Shown here: piece by piece, positions 21,757 through 28,166 of the stretch | Numbering within the stretch: the first letter of the stretch is position 1 | Layout of the letters: every line of letters begins with the position of its first letter | Source: a virus | Virus record (IMG/VR): IMGVR_UViG_3300034812_000060 | Location: 1-28,192 of that record | Reading direction: 5' to 3' (one strand) | Length of the DNA stretch: 28,192 nucleotides | Notes under the pieces: generated by a model | Databases searched by the model: none | What the model was told of the DNA's origin: nothing | Seen by the model: the letters and a program-made list of their open reading frames with translations, nothing else | Translations under genes and position numbers: made by a program

Positions 21757-22149
21757 TTAAAACCTACACTTTTCTATATCCCACTTATGCCCTAACTTGT
21801 TTAAATAATCTACAACATTTGTTCTGTCAATTACAGTCCATTTATTTTTGTAGTAGATTTGTGTTACTTCGCATTTGTCTAGTGGTATGTTTAGTTTGTC
21901 GTTGTTGAAAGAATGTTCTATTTTTAGAACTATAGCTTTTTCTCCCCATCTATCTGCAATTCTTTGTAGGAGAAGTTTCTGACCTATTGGTATTTTGTGA
22001 AACTTATATTTAACTTCCATAAGTATAAGAGCTTCATTATTAAACTCTAAAACTGCATCTATGTCTGATGGGTGCATATTTTTGTTTTGTACACCTGTAA
22101 AATCAATTACTTGTTTTACTCTATTTCTATTCTTTATTAATGATTTCAT
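21757..22149 (-). CDS. Small PD-(D/E)XK-type nuclease
   Basis: The 130-aa protein contains the minimal nuclease core: SDIDAVLEF at 28-36 supplies the Asp, and LILMEVKYKF at 41-50 supplies the E-x-K pair on the next strand. A basic region follows. Such compact proteins include Holliday-junction resolvases and VRR-NUC-like nucleases; which one applies cannot be decided here. In the replication block it may resolve branched DNA before packaging. It overlaps the preceding 63-aa gene by 4 nt. Confidence 0.6.
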   Translation of the reverse strand: MKSLIKNRNRVKQVIDFTGVQNKNMHPSDIDAVLEFNNEALILMEVKYKFHKIPIGQKLLLQRIADRWGEKAIVLKIEHSFNNDKLNIPLDKCEVTQIYYKNKWTVIDRTNVVDYLNKLGHKWDIEKCRF

Positions 22150-22337
22150 ACAAGTTTATTAAGGTCTTTTATCCATCTTCTATAGATGCTTCCGTTGCAG
22201 GAGCAAGGTTCTTCGTATTTGTGCTTATAGTATTTAGCGTGTAGTTCTGCAACTAACTGTATTTGTTCTTTATTTAATTCGTGTTGCTTTGGTCGGTTTG
22301 TCAATTCTAACCATCTTTCTAAATCTTCTTCTACCAT
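22146..22337 (-). CDS. Hypothetical protein, 63 aa
   Basis: The 63-aa helical protein has a CSCNG motif (EEPCSCNGSIYRRWIKDL) near the C-terminus. Together with the CGC motif of the next small protein upstream, it forms a pair of neighbouring small Cys proteins. The ATG overlaps the stop of the 51-aa gene by 7 nt. No family is recognised; short CxC proteins of this kind are common in flavobacterial phage early regions. Confidence 0.65.
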   Translation of the reverse strand: MVEEDLERWLELTNRPKQHELNKEQIQLVAELHAKYYKHKYEEPCSCNGSIYRRWIKDLNKLV

Positions 22338-22486
22338 AGCTTTACTTTTTTGTCTAATTTGTTTTTTCTGTCGTTACACCCACAATCATCTTTTCCTAAT
22401 TTTTTTGCTACCCAAGTAGCCATACGTTTACCATAACCTAATGTAACTACGTTTATGATTTTTTCTAATAGTGTTCCTAGTCCCAT
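22331..22486 (-). CDS. Small CGC-motif protein, 51 aa
   Basis: Read directly on the minus strand: ATG 22486-22484, stop TAG 22333-22331. The amphipathic N-terminal helix (MGLGTLLEKIINVVTLGYGK) is followed by DDCGCNDRKNKLDKK. This N-terminal helix plus Cys-Gly-Cys-x-x-R-K module is a pattern I know from many tailed phages without assigned function. It overlaps the sigma-factor gene by 10 nt and the 63-aa gene by 7 nt. Confidence 0.65.
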   Translation of the reverse strand: MGLGTLLEKIINVVTLGYGKRMATWVAKKLGKDDCGCNDRKNKLDKKVKLW

Positions 22487-22974
22487 TCTATATTGTCTTT
22501 TATTATATTTTTAACATTCTTATATGTATTGTATAACGAGTAATAACTTATGTTTGTTTGCTTTGATAATTCTGCTATACTCATACCATCAGAGATGAGG
22601 TTAAATACTTTGGCATCATACCAATACATTTTGTCTAGTAAAGTGTTTAGTTTTCGCATCTTACCCTCTATATCTTTGTATTCTTTTTTATCCTCCTCTT
22701 GTACAAACTTTTCTAAATATTCAACATTTACTTTTTGTATTTTAGATTCTTTACGACATAAGTCAAGAAACAAACTTTTTAAAGTACGATACATATAGAA
22801 ATAATTTATATCGTCCTCATAACTTATATCGAGACCTTTACTATTGATTAGATTGTTGATTTTTAAGTAAGCCTCTTGTACTACATCTTCGCAGAGATAA
22901 CCCTTACAACCAAAGCTCTTGACTGTTCTAACCCATATATGGTGTTTACTAGCTAATTTCTCAAGAGTTGTCAA
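22477..22974 (-). CDS. Phage-encoded RNA polymerase sigma factor
   Basis: The 165-aa sigma-70-type protein has region 2-like EDVVQEAYLKINNL (29-42), a FYMYRTLKSLFLDLCRKES helix, and a C-terminal region 4 helix-turn-helix (MSIAELSKQTNISYYSLYNT, 130-149). Region 3 is short, as in ECF-like sigma factors. The start is TTG 22974, the only plausible start (no ATG until well into region 2), overlapping the helicase stop by 14 nt; a TTG start would keep levels low. It probably redirects host RNA polymerase to late promoters; the repeated CGTTATA element is the obvious candidate target. Confidence 0.75.
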   Translation of the reverse strand: MTTLEKLASKHHIWVRTVKSFGCKGYLCEDVVQEAYLKINNLINSKGLDISYEDDINYFYMYRTLKSLFLDLCRKESKIQKVNVEYLEKFVQEEDKKEYKDIEGKMRKLNTLLDKMYWYDAKVFNLISDGMSIAELSKQTNISYYSLYNTYKNVKNIIKDNIEWD

Positions 22975-23872
22975 TCTTTAATTGTTTTTTAGTTGGATAT
23001 TTAATAGGGTTCTTACCTGATATTTCAAAACCTACATTATTCTTTATACTTCTCCACATTATAGGCTCGTTTATTGAATTTGGACGATAATTTAATTCTT
23101 GGTTTTTTACCTTACTGACATACATTCTTGTATACATCCAATCTCTTTTATCGTATATGTATCTATGTAACGTTACAAAATCACAAGACCTTGATGCGTT
23201 CATCTGACCATTTTCTGCACTAGCATAGTTTGGTACAGCAGGTTGTCCTTCAAAATCGTGTCCTTTTGGATGTACTTTTCTTAATGCTTCAGTATTAGTG
23301 TGTAAGCATACCCAAGTAGCTATGTTATATTTTTTTGAGAAGATACGAATTTCTGTAAGCTGCTCATACCCATACTCGAACGAATTGCTACCTTGCTTTA
23401 TTTCTTTCTTTAAAGAATTTATAGGGTCAATCATAAGACAATCATACTCCCAAGCATTTTTAATATTAGTAGCTAAATCTAACAAACTTGTATAAGTATA
23501 TTGTTTTGAGCAATCAACAAACTTAAAATGTTTATCTACAAACTCTACTCCCTTTTGATAATCAGATTCTTCTATTTTATTTATAGGCAAACCGAATCGC
23601 ATTTCTATCATTTTACGAATTAAACTAACAGGGTCATTTTCGCTAGAAAAAATTAAAAACTTTAACTTATGTTTTATTGCATAAAGCATCATAATATAAA
23701 TAACAAAGTGTGTCTTTCCTATGTTTGGAAATCCTAACCACATTACCAAATTGCTATGCACAAACCTAAAATGTTTGTCAAAATCTTTGATTCCTATAGT
23801 AAGTGATTCCTTTACTTTGCCTTTACGGAAGTTGTTTAGTCGGTCTATATGTTCTGAATAGTTTATAAGCAT
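22961..23872 (-). CDS. DnaB-like replicative helicase (C-terminal ATPase domain)
   Basis: The 303-aa RecA-fold ATPase has Walker A GFPNIGKT at 47-54, FLIFSSEND (72-80, the catalytic Glu strand), Walker B CLMIDP at 145-150, and an ATWVCLHTN strand at about 188-196. The DnaB N-terminal primase-binding domain is absent. It probably unwinds DNA at the phage fork, working with host primase and polymerase. A strong hairpin ends directly at its ATG, so its own expression is probably attenuated or separately promoted. Confidence 0.75.
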   Translation of the reverse strand: MLINYSEHIDRLNNFRKGKVKESLTIGIKDFDKHFRFVHSNLVMWLGFPNIGKTHFVIYIMMLYAIKHKLKFLIFSSENDPVSLIRKMIEMRFGLPINKIEESDYQKGVEFVDKHFKFVDCSKQYTYTSLLDLATNIKNAWEYDCLMIDPINSLKKEIKQGSNSFEYGYEQLTEIRIFSKKYNIATWVCLHTNTEALRKVHPKGHDFEGQPAVPNYASAENGQMNASRSCDFVTLHRYIYDKRDWMYTRMYVSKVKNQELNYRPNSINEPIMWRSIKNNVGFEISGKNPIKYPTKKQLKIDNS

Positions 23873-23897
23873 AAAAAAAGGGGGTACGAAACCCCCT
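23873..23897 (-). terminator. Hairpin with T7 run ending at the helicase ATG
   Basis: The stem is 23879-23885 with 23891-23897 (7 bp, AGGGGGT/ACCCCCT) and a 5-nt loop. On the minus strand it is followed by T residues that run straight into the helicase start codon (hairpin base 7 nt from ATG). It has the form of an intrinsic terminator for the upstream OB-fold genes, yet no promoter fits between it and the helicase. It may act as an attenuator or as a structure that blocks ribosome access. Confidence 0.75.
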
Positions 23898-23913
23898 ATA
23901 TTTTAAAAGTTAA

Positions 23914-24255
23914 TTAGAATGGTAAATCATCTTCTCTGTCTGGTGCTTGGTCGTATGTGGAGACCTCCTCTTTATACTCTCTAACTCTCCATCCTTGTAA
24001 GCTAGTAAAGTAGAGGACTTGATTGTTTGCATTAGTCCACTCTCTACCTCTTACGTTGTAAAACACTTCTACATTGTTTCCTATTTTACAAACAGGGTCG
24101 TCTAAAAGTCCGACATTGTTTTGAGTGAAATCAAGAGCTACTACTTGTGGGTATTTATCCATTGTTTCTAATACTAACTTTCTTACTCTAAAATTACCTT
24201 TTTCTTCTACTTCTGTTATTTTTTTTACTTTTCCTTTTATTGACATTTTATTCAT
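23914..24255 (-). CDS. DUF3127 OB-fold ssDNA-binding-type protein
   Basis: The 113-aa protein contains the DUF3127 pattern: GKVKKITEVEEKGNFRVRKL, then YPQVVALDFTQNNVGLLDD, VEVFYNVRGREWTN and LYFTSLQGWRVREY, ending in an acidic tail (EDDLPF). The acidic DDLPF tip resembles the C-terminal tail of SSB, which recruits replication partners. The family is largely confined to Bacteroidetes and their phages. It probably coats ssDNA during replication or recombination. A hairpin terminator follows it. Two ATG starts (24255 and 24246) are possible. Confidence 0.8.
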   Translation of the reverse strand: MNKMSIKGKVKKITEVEEKGNFRVRKLVLETMDKYPQVVALDFTQNNVGLLDDPVCKIGNNVEVFYNVRGREWTNANNQVLYFTSLQGWRVREYKEEVSTYDQAPDREDDLPF

Positions 24256-24257
24256 TT

Positions 24258-24614
24258 TTATTTGTTTATAAATTCTATTAGTTTTTCTGCATCTTTAATA
24301 ACTGTTACTATGTCGCTTTGTGGTCTTGATGCGTGAAAATCACAAGCTGCTTTTACCATTGATTGTCTAATAATAAGTTGGTCTTTGTTACTACCACTTG
24401 CTAGTGGTTGAGTATAAACTAACTTTGCTGTTCCATATTGTTCATTAGTAACTTCGTATTCTATTAAGTCTCCTATATTCTTTTTAAATTTAGTAGATTT
24501 TCCTAAAAATTGATAGCTTTTACCATCATCAAAAGTAACTTGGAATTTGTTGAATGTGCCTGAACTGTTAGACCATTCTCCTTTTTCTTGAATAAATTTA
24601 ATTTTTCCTTTCAT
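24258..24614 (-). CDS. Probable OB-fold nucleic-acid-binding protein, 118 aa
   Basis: The 118-aa protein's N-terminal 70 residues are a five-strand beta pattern (GKIKFIQEKGEWSNSSGTF, FQVTFDDGKSYQFLG, IGDLIEYEVTN) consistent with an OB fold. The C-terminal 45 residues are helical (IIRQSMVKAACDFHAS, then DAEKLIEFINK). It lies 2 nt before the DUF3127 gene, so two ssDNA-binding-type proteins are made together. The C-terminal helix pattern recurs in Bacteroidetes phage proteins of this type. It could be the annealing partner of the RecE-like nuclease. Confidence 0.6.
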   Translation of the reverse strand: MKGKIKFIQEKGEWSNSSGTFNKFQVTFDDGKSYQFLGKSTKFKKNIGDLIEYEVTNEQYGTAKLVYTQPLASGSNKDQLIIRQSMVKAACDFHASRPQSDIVTVIKDAEKLIEFINK

Positions 24615-24711
24615 AATAATTTAATTGATTTTGTAATTGATTAATTTTTTCAGTCATAGCTTGTACTCTTTGAAAATACAATTCTATTAACTCATCTTTT
24701 GGTGTTTCCAT
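24598..24711 (-). CDS. Small coiled-coil protein, 37 aa
   Basis: Read directly on the minus strand: ATG 24711-24709, stop TAA 24600-24598. The protein is a single amphipathic helix with Gln/Asn-rich heptads (start METPKDELIELYFQRVQAMT). It overlaps the next gene's start by 17 nt and follows a promoter directly, so it is the first gene of the OB-fold unit. Function is unknown. Confidence 0.55.
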   Translation of the reverse strand: METPKDELIELYFQRVQAMTEKINQLQNQLNYYERKN

Positions 24712-24726
24712 AATATTAATTTTTCT

Positions 24727-24756
24727 TAAAGTTATAAAAAATATTTTGAAAACAAA
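24727..24756 (-). promoter_or_regulatory. Bacteroidetes-type early promoter
   Basis: The minus strand shows TTTG (24756-24753), an 18-nt spacer and TAACTTTA (24734-24727), one mismatch from TAnnTTTG. It lies between the NinG terminator and the 37-aa gene, where a promoter is needed. The predicted RNA start near 24720 leaves a leader of about 10 nt. Confidence 0.55.
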
Positions 24757-24767
24757 CTATTGTTAAT

Positions 24768-24800
24768 AAAAAAAAGAGGCTTACCGAAATAAACCCCTCT
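24768..24800 (-). terminator. Terminator after NinG
   Basis: The outer stem is 24775-24779 with 24796-24800 (AGAGG/CCTCT). The inner stem is 24780-24783 with 24790-24793 (one wobble), across a 2-nt bulge. On the minus strand a run of eight T follows. It lies 18 nt after the NinG stop. Confidence 0.75.
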
Positions 24801-24818
24801 AAAAACAAAGGAAAAAAA

Positions 24819-25217
24819 CTATAACAAATTTATTTTTTCTTTATAATGATTTATTAAATTTACTAAATCTTCGTCAGATTGTTTAATTATTTTTTTGCTT
24901 TCTATTAACAATTCCTCTGCAATATTATAACCATATTCTTCGTTTAACTTTACACCAAAAATATACGATTCTCCATATCTCATAACATTACAAGAATAAC
25001 ATTGTGGTCTGCAATTAGATTCTCTCCATCTCAATATTCTTGACTTTCTTGAAATAAAGTGTCCATTTTGCATACCCTCTCCTTTCCAATATGCTTTCTT
25101 ATTACAAGTATAGCATTTTACTATGCCATTTTTGTCTGCATATTTACGTCTAATATATTCGCTAAATACAGCATCTAATTTTTTTACTAAAGTTTTTCGT
25201 GAGGTTTTTCTAGGCAT
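24819..25217 (-). CDS. ninG: NinG/Rap-type recombination endonuclease
   Basis: The 132-aa protein has the NinG pattern: a first zinc pair CYTC (35-38), GMQNGHFISR with the HNH-like His (48-57), then RESNCRPQCYSCN with the second Cys set (69-76). A basic N-terminus precedes and an acidic helical C-terminus follows. Lambda Rap/NinG cuts branched recombination intermediates. It is shorter than lambda NinG (204 aa) but keeps the complete motif set. It is the first gene of the early block, followed by its own terminator, so it appears to be monocistronic. Confidence 0.85.
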   Translation of the reverse strand: MPRKTSRKTLVKKLDAVFSEYIRRKYADKNGIVKCYTCNKKAYWKGEGMQNGHFISRKSRILRWRESNCRPQCYSCNVMRYGESYIFGVKLNEEYGYNIAEELLIESKKIIKQSDEDLVNLINHYKEKINLL

Positions 25218-25325
25218 AGTTTGAAATTACAAAAAAAAAGTATAACTTCGCCTATATATATATAATATATACACTTCCCTTAAACAACTTACCCTGTAAA
25301 TAATATATATGAATTATATATACCC
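25218..25325 (-). promoter_or_regulatory. Non-coding gap before NinG with alternating AT tracts
   Basis: The 108-nt gap contains two alternating (TA)n tracts, at about 25252-25272 and 25302-25322. On the minus strand it also contains TTATAC followed by T9 just before the NinG ATG. It must hold the promoter for NinG, since the lysis gene upstream ends at 25326. A TACTTTTT match to the -7 box is present but no clear TTTG partner. Cruciform-prone AT tracts could also serve as an unwinding element. Confidence 0.35.
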
Positions 25326-25781
25326 CTATTTTTTAAAGAGACTTGTAGCTTTTTCTGTAGTTCTTCCACCAAAGTAAGCTAACACCACAGCCATCATAAC
25401 TTTTTCAAAAGTATCATTCCAAGTGTCGTTTATGTGAAAAGGTACACTTTCTATACTATCTAATATACCTGCTAAAGAAAATATACATATACACCAAACT
25501 AAAACTAAAGGTCTTACGTTTTTACTTAACCAAGAATCTGACATACTATCTGCTTCCCATCTTGAAGTTATAGCTTGTATCTCTTTACTTTGTTGGTCGT
25601 ATATTAATTGTTGAAGTTTTATTTTATCTTCTTGTGGTGCATCTGATTTAGTTATTTCTGCAATAGCTTCTTGTGGACTTGTTACACCTTGTAACACATT
25701 ACCTAATGTAGGATTTACTACACTTGCTGCACCTAATAAAAGTTTGCCAATAGTAGTTTCTTTGAATTTCTTTTTACTCAT
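25326..25781 (-). CDS. Holin-like membrane protein (three helices)
   Basis: The 151-aa protein counts from the ATG at 25781, which is preceded by a rare Shine-Dalgarno-like GGAGA; a TTG at 25814 would add 11 residues. The N-terminal half has a basic start and a short hydrophobic part (TIGKLLLGAASVVNPTLG). A helical EITKSDAPQEDKIKLQQLIY section follows. Then come two strong membrane helices (VRPLVLVWCICIFSLAGI and MMAVVLAYFGGRTTEKA) and a basic end. This matches the 3TM holin family (GTA-holin type). It would form the pores that release the M15 endolysin encoded two genes upstream. Confidence 0.7.
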   Translation of the reverse strand: MSKKKFKETTIGKLLLGAASVVNPTLGNVLQGVTSPQEAIAEITKSDAPQEDKIKLQQLIYDQQSKEIQAITSRWEADSMSDSWLSKNVRPLVLVWCICIFSLAGILDSIESVPFHINDTWNDTFEKVMMAVVLAYFGGRTTEKATSLFKK

Positions 25782-25917
25782 AATAAAATCTCCATTTAAA
25801 TTGTACAAACACAAAATATATATTTAGCTCCTCAAAATTAAATTCTTCGTTAGCAGGAAAATAATTAAAACCTAAATTAACTCCGTTTGGTAATAGAAGT
25901 ATTATAGAAAAGTCCAT
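25774..25917 (-). CDS. Small hydrophobic/aromatic protein, 47 aa
   Basis: Read directly on the minus strand: ATG 25917-25915 overlaps the endolysin stop (TAATG), and TAA 25776-25774 lies just inside the holin start. The product is rich in Phe, Tyr and Ile (MDFSIILLPNGVNLGFNYFP...). Similar short aromatic proteins follow the endolysin in other flavobacterial phages as I recall them. It may help lysis, but nothing proves this. Confidence 0.6.
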   Translation of the reverse strand: MDFSIILLLPNGVNLGFNYFPANEEFNFEELNIYFVFVQFKWRFYYE

Positions 25918-26375
25918 TAATATAATTCGTATCTTGTTTTTCCGTTTTCTCTTATAGCTCGTAAAACTCTGTTACGATTTTCTCTGCTAGATACATATGA
26001 AACGTGTACCCAATCAGGATTGTCATTACTTCCAAACTCGTATATAAGTTGGTCAAAATCTAAATTCTCTCTTATGTAAGTAAACATTTCATAATTTGTT
26101 TTGTGTCCAAATACATCATCAATATCTATAGCTTGTCCTTTACAATGTTGTGATTTAGTAGAACCACCGATAGCAGTATTCAATTCTGGACTTCTAAAAA
26201 AAGAAGTTATTTTTATTGCACCACCTACATACAATCTTAAAGGCTCAAAAATAAATTCTGCTACTTTATACATATTATCTAATTGCTCGTCATTAGGCAC
26301 GTTCTCTATGCCTCTACGCTTGGCTGTTGCGCTGTGTACTGCTTCTTTATAAGAAATATGTTTGCTTATTCTCAT
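25917..26375 (-). CDS. Endolysin, peptidase M15 type
   Basis: The 152-aa Zn-dependent peptidase has SQHCKGQAIDID containing His 77 and Asp 84, and DWVHVSY containing His 124, which together form the zinc site of the M15_3 family. ITSFFRSPELNTAIGG (56-71) precedes it, as in the family. It cleaves peptide crosslinks of the cell wall. There is no signal peptide, so it needs the holin to reach the wall. It lies between the outer-membrane protein and the holin. Confidence 0.9.
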   Translation of the reverse strand: MRISKHISYKEAVHSATAKRRGIENVPNDEQLDNMYKVAEFIFEPLRLYVGGAIKITSFFRSPELNTAIGGSTKSQHCKGQAIDIDDVFGHKTNYEMFTYIRENLDFDQLIYEFGSNDNPDWVHVSYVSSRENRNRVLRAIRENGKTRYELY

Positions 26376-26378
26376 TTA

Positions 26379-27521
26379 TTAGAATTTGATGTTTATACCT
26401 GTTTTAATTTCTTGTATCTCTCTACCCCAATATGATTGATAGTTATATTCTGAAAATAACCCAAACCATTTATTGATTCTAAAACCAAAGATAATTCCAC
26501 TTTGTATATCTACCCATTTATCGTCTCCTATGAAATTATCATAAGAATATCTTTCATCTCCCTCTAAAAGTTTGTGGTAACTTAAAGCATTTGCGAAAGC
26601 GTGAATCCAAACATTCTTTCGGTAGAAATAATAATCTAAACCCAATACACCTGATAAATAAGTAAAGTCGCCTATTTTTGCAAGTTCTTCGTCATTGTAT
26701 CTGTTTACAACTCTACCAAAGTGTAATCGTCTGTAGTCCTCATCTGATGAACTTATTAATTGACCATTTTGGTCATACCACAAATAATCATATCCTAAAG
26801 ATTCTTGTGTAAATGGGTCTATCATTTGATACAGTTGGTCTGTGTGATTAGCGTAATCGTAGCTCAAAGTCCACCAATTTTCGTTTTCCAAATAGGATTG
26901 TATTGGATTGTGTCCGTAAGCAACAGGATTTGTTCGTGCTATTGCACCAAAACTTAAATTAAGTCTTTTACCTATCGGAAGTTTAAATCGTGCATCTAAC
27001 GAGCTGTATTGAATATCTACAATATCGTTTTTTAAGTGTTCTGCTTTTAGTATATAGTGTTTGCCTACGTATCTTACAAAGAATTGCTTATTGGTAAATT
27101 CTCTGCTTTGTTGTCTACCGTTTGATATGTTAAATAAATATTCTAGCCCATCTATGTTACCTACGTTAGAATTTTGAGTTACGCTTCTTGATTCGTTTCC
27201 GTCATACCAATTAACTCTATCTTCATAAGAAAATCTAGCAATCTTTCTAATACCAAAGTTAAATGCAAAGTTATTAGGGTTTCTTACTGTGGTTTCTATT
27301 AGTTCGCTTTCCTGTGTTACATAAAACGTCTGTCTGCCCTGTAAACTATTGTTTTCTGAATAACTTACATAAGGAGTTGAATACTTAAATATATTCTTAA
27401 AGAATGTTTTAAACTTGTATTTCTTTACGATTTTATCTTCTTTCTTGCTTGGCTCTGCTATTACTTGTGAAAACAATGTAGTTGCAAACAATAACATTAT
27501 TATAGTTAGTATTTTTTTCAT
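26379..27521 (-). CDS. Phage-encoded outer-membrane beta-barrel protein
   Basis: The 380-aa protein begins with a clear signal peptide (MKKILTIIMLLFATTLFS, cleavage near Gln 20). The mature part alternates polar and aromatic residues in many beta strands and ends EIKTGINIKF. A C-terminal Phe of this kind is the usual BAM recognition signal for outer-membrane barrels. No TonB box or plug domain is seen. Roles to consider are superinfection exclusion (masking the receptor, as lambda Lom-like proteins may), altering surface properties, or outer-membrane disruption at lysis. It lies between an exported thioredoxin-fold protein and the endolysin. Confidence 0.75.
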   Translation of the reverse strand: MKKILTIIMLLFATTLFSQVIAEPSKKEDKIVKKYKFKTFFKNIFKYSTPYVSYSENNSLQGRQTFYVTQESELIETTVRNPNNFAFNFGIRKIARFSYEDRVNWYDGNESRSVTQNSNVGNIDGLEYLFNISNGRQQSREFTNKQFFVRYVGKHYILKAEHLKNDIVDIQYSSLDARFKLPIGKRLNLSFGAIARTNPVAYGHNPIQSYLENENWWTLSYDYANHTDQLYQMIDPFTQESLGYDYLWYDQNGQLISSSDEDYRRLHFGRVVNRYNDEELAKIGDFTYLSGVLGLDYYFYRKNVWIHAFANALSYHKLLEGDERYSYDNFIGDDKWVDIQSGIIFGFRINKWFGLFSEYNYQSYWGREIQEIKTGINIKF

Positions 27522-27523
27522 AG

Positions 27524-27874
27524 TTAAAATTTATCTTGGAGTAATATTTCGATTTCTTCAGAGAGTGTATCTTGCCAATTTTCAGGCAACTTTAAATCTA
27601 TACCACTTTCTATTTTTAAAACTTCCTCTCCGTTGTTGTATAGAATTATTGTAGGTAAATATTTTACCTTTTCTTTAGCAAACATTTTAGAATGTTCACT
27701 CATAAAGTAGGTTTGTAGGTTGTAATCTTTGTACTGACTTAATGATATTTCCTCAACAAACTTTGCAGTATAATTGATTACTGTAATATCATCTTTGTTT
27801 TGCGAATTAATCGCAACCGTTACAAAAAGGGCAAATACCGTTGCACATATTTTTTTAATTTTTTCGTATTTCAT
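27524..27874 (-). CDS. Exported thioredoxin-fold protein without CXXC
   Basis: The 116-aa protein counts from the second ATG (27874), which yields a standard signal peptide (KKICATVFALFVTVAINS); an ATG at 27886 would add four residues. The mature part ends with a thioredoxin-like half: VKYLPTIILYNNGEEVLKIE, where Leu-Pro-Thr at 73-75 is the cis-Pro loop. The catalytic CXXC is absent, so redox activity is unlikely; a binding or chaperone role in the periplasm is more plausible. It overlaps the upstream membrane protein gene and ends 2 nt before the outer-membrane protein gene. Confidence 0.65.
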   Translation of the reverse strand: MKYEKIKKICATVFALFVTVAINSQNKDDITVINYTAKFVEEISLSQYKDYNLQTYFMSEHSKMFAKEKVKYLPTIILYNNGEEVLKIESGIDLKLPENWQDTLSEEIEILLQDKF

Positions 27875-28166
27875 ATAATCTCTCATCTATTTTTTCTAGA
27901 GATTCTTTTATTTCACTTACGTCTTGTTTCATTGTTTCTTGCTTTTCTTCAATACGTTTGATAGTGCTTCTCACTAACTCATCTTTGTATTGAAACTCAA
28001 TAGGATTGACAGTATTGCCCTCTAAAGATTCTATGCTTTCAGTATTGTTTGTAACACTAGCAGACAAAGTAATATACGTTGTTGCAATAGCTACTGCGCC
28101 TGTAATTATAATACCAATAGTTTTTAAATCTAAAGTTACATTTGTGTCCTCACCTATTTTAGCCAT
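27855..28166 (-). CDS. Membrane-anchored coiled-coil protein, 103 aa
   Basis: The short cytoplasmic-type start (MAKIGEDTNVTLDLKTIG) leads to one membrane helix at about 16-36 (IGIIITGAVAIATTYITLSA). A Lys/Glu-rich coiled coil follows to the C-terminus (ending LYEIRKN). Single-helix coiled-coil proteins of this form are frequent in phage lysis regions and could be an accessory holin, an antiholin or an inner-membrane spanin-like component. It lies at the head of the envelope/lysis block. The partial copy at 1-198 has the same protein sequence except two residues. Confidence 0.75.
   Translation of the reverse strand: MAKIGEDTNVTLDLKTIGIIITGAVAIATTYITLSASVTNNTESIESLEGNTVNPIEFQYKDELVRSTIKRIEEKQETMKQDVSEIKESLEKIDERLYEIRKN

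Noticed and set aside
27524-27874. Active thioredoxin or disulfide reductase
   Set aside because: The fold-like cis-Pro strand is present but there is no CXXC motif; the only Cys lies in the signal peptide.
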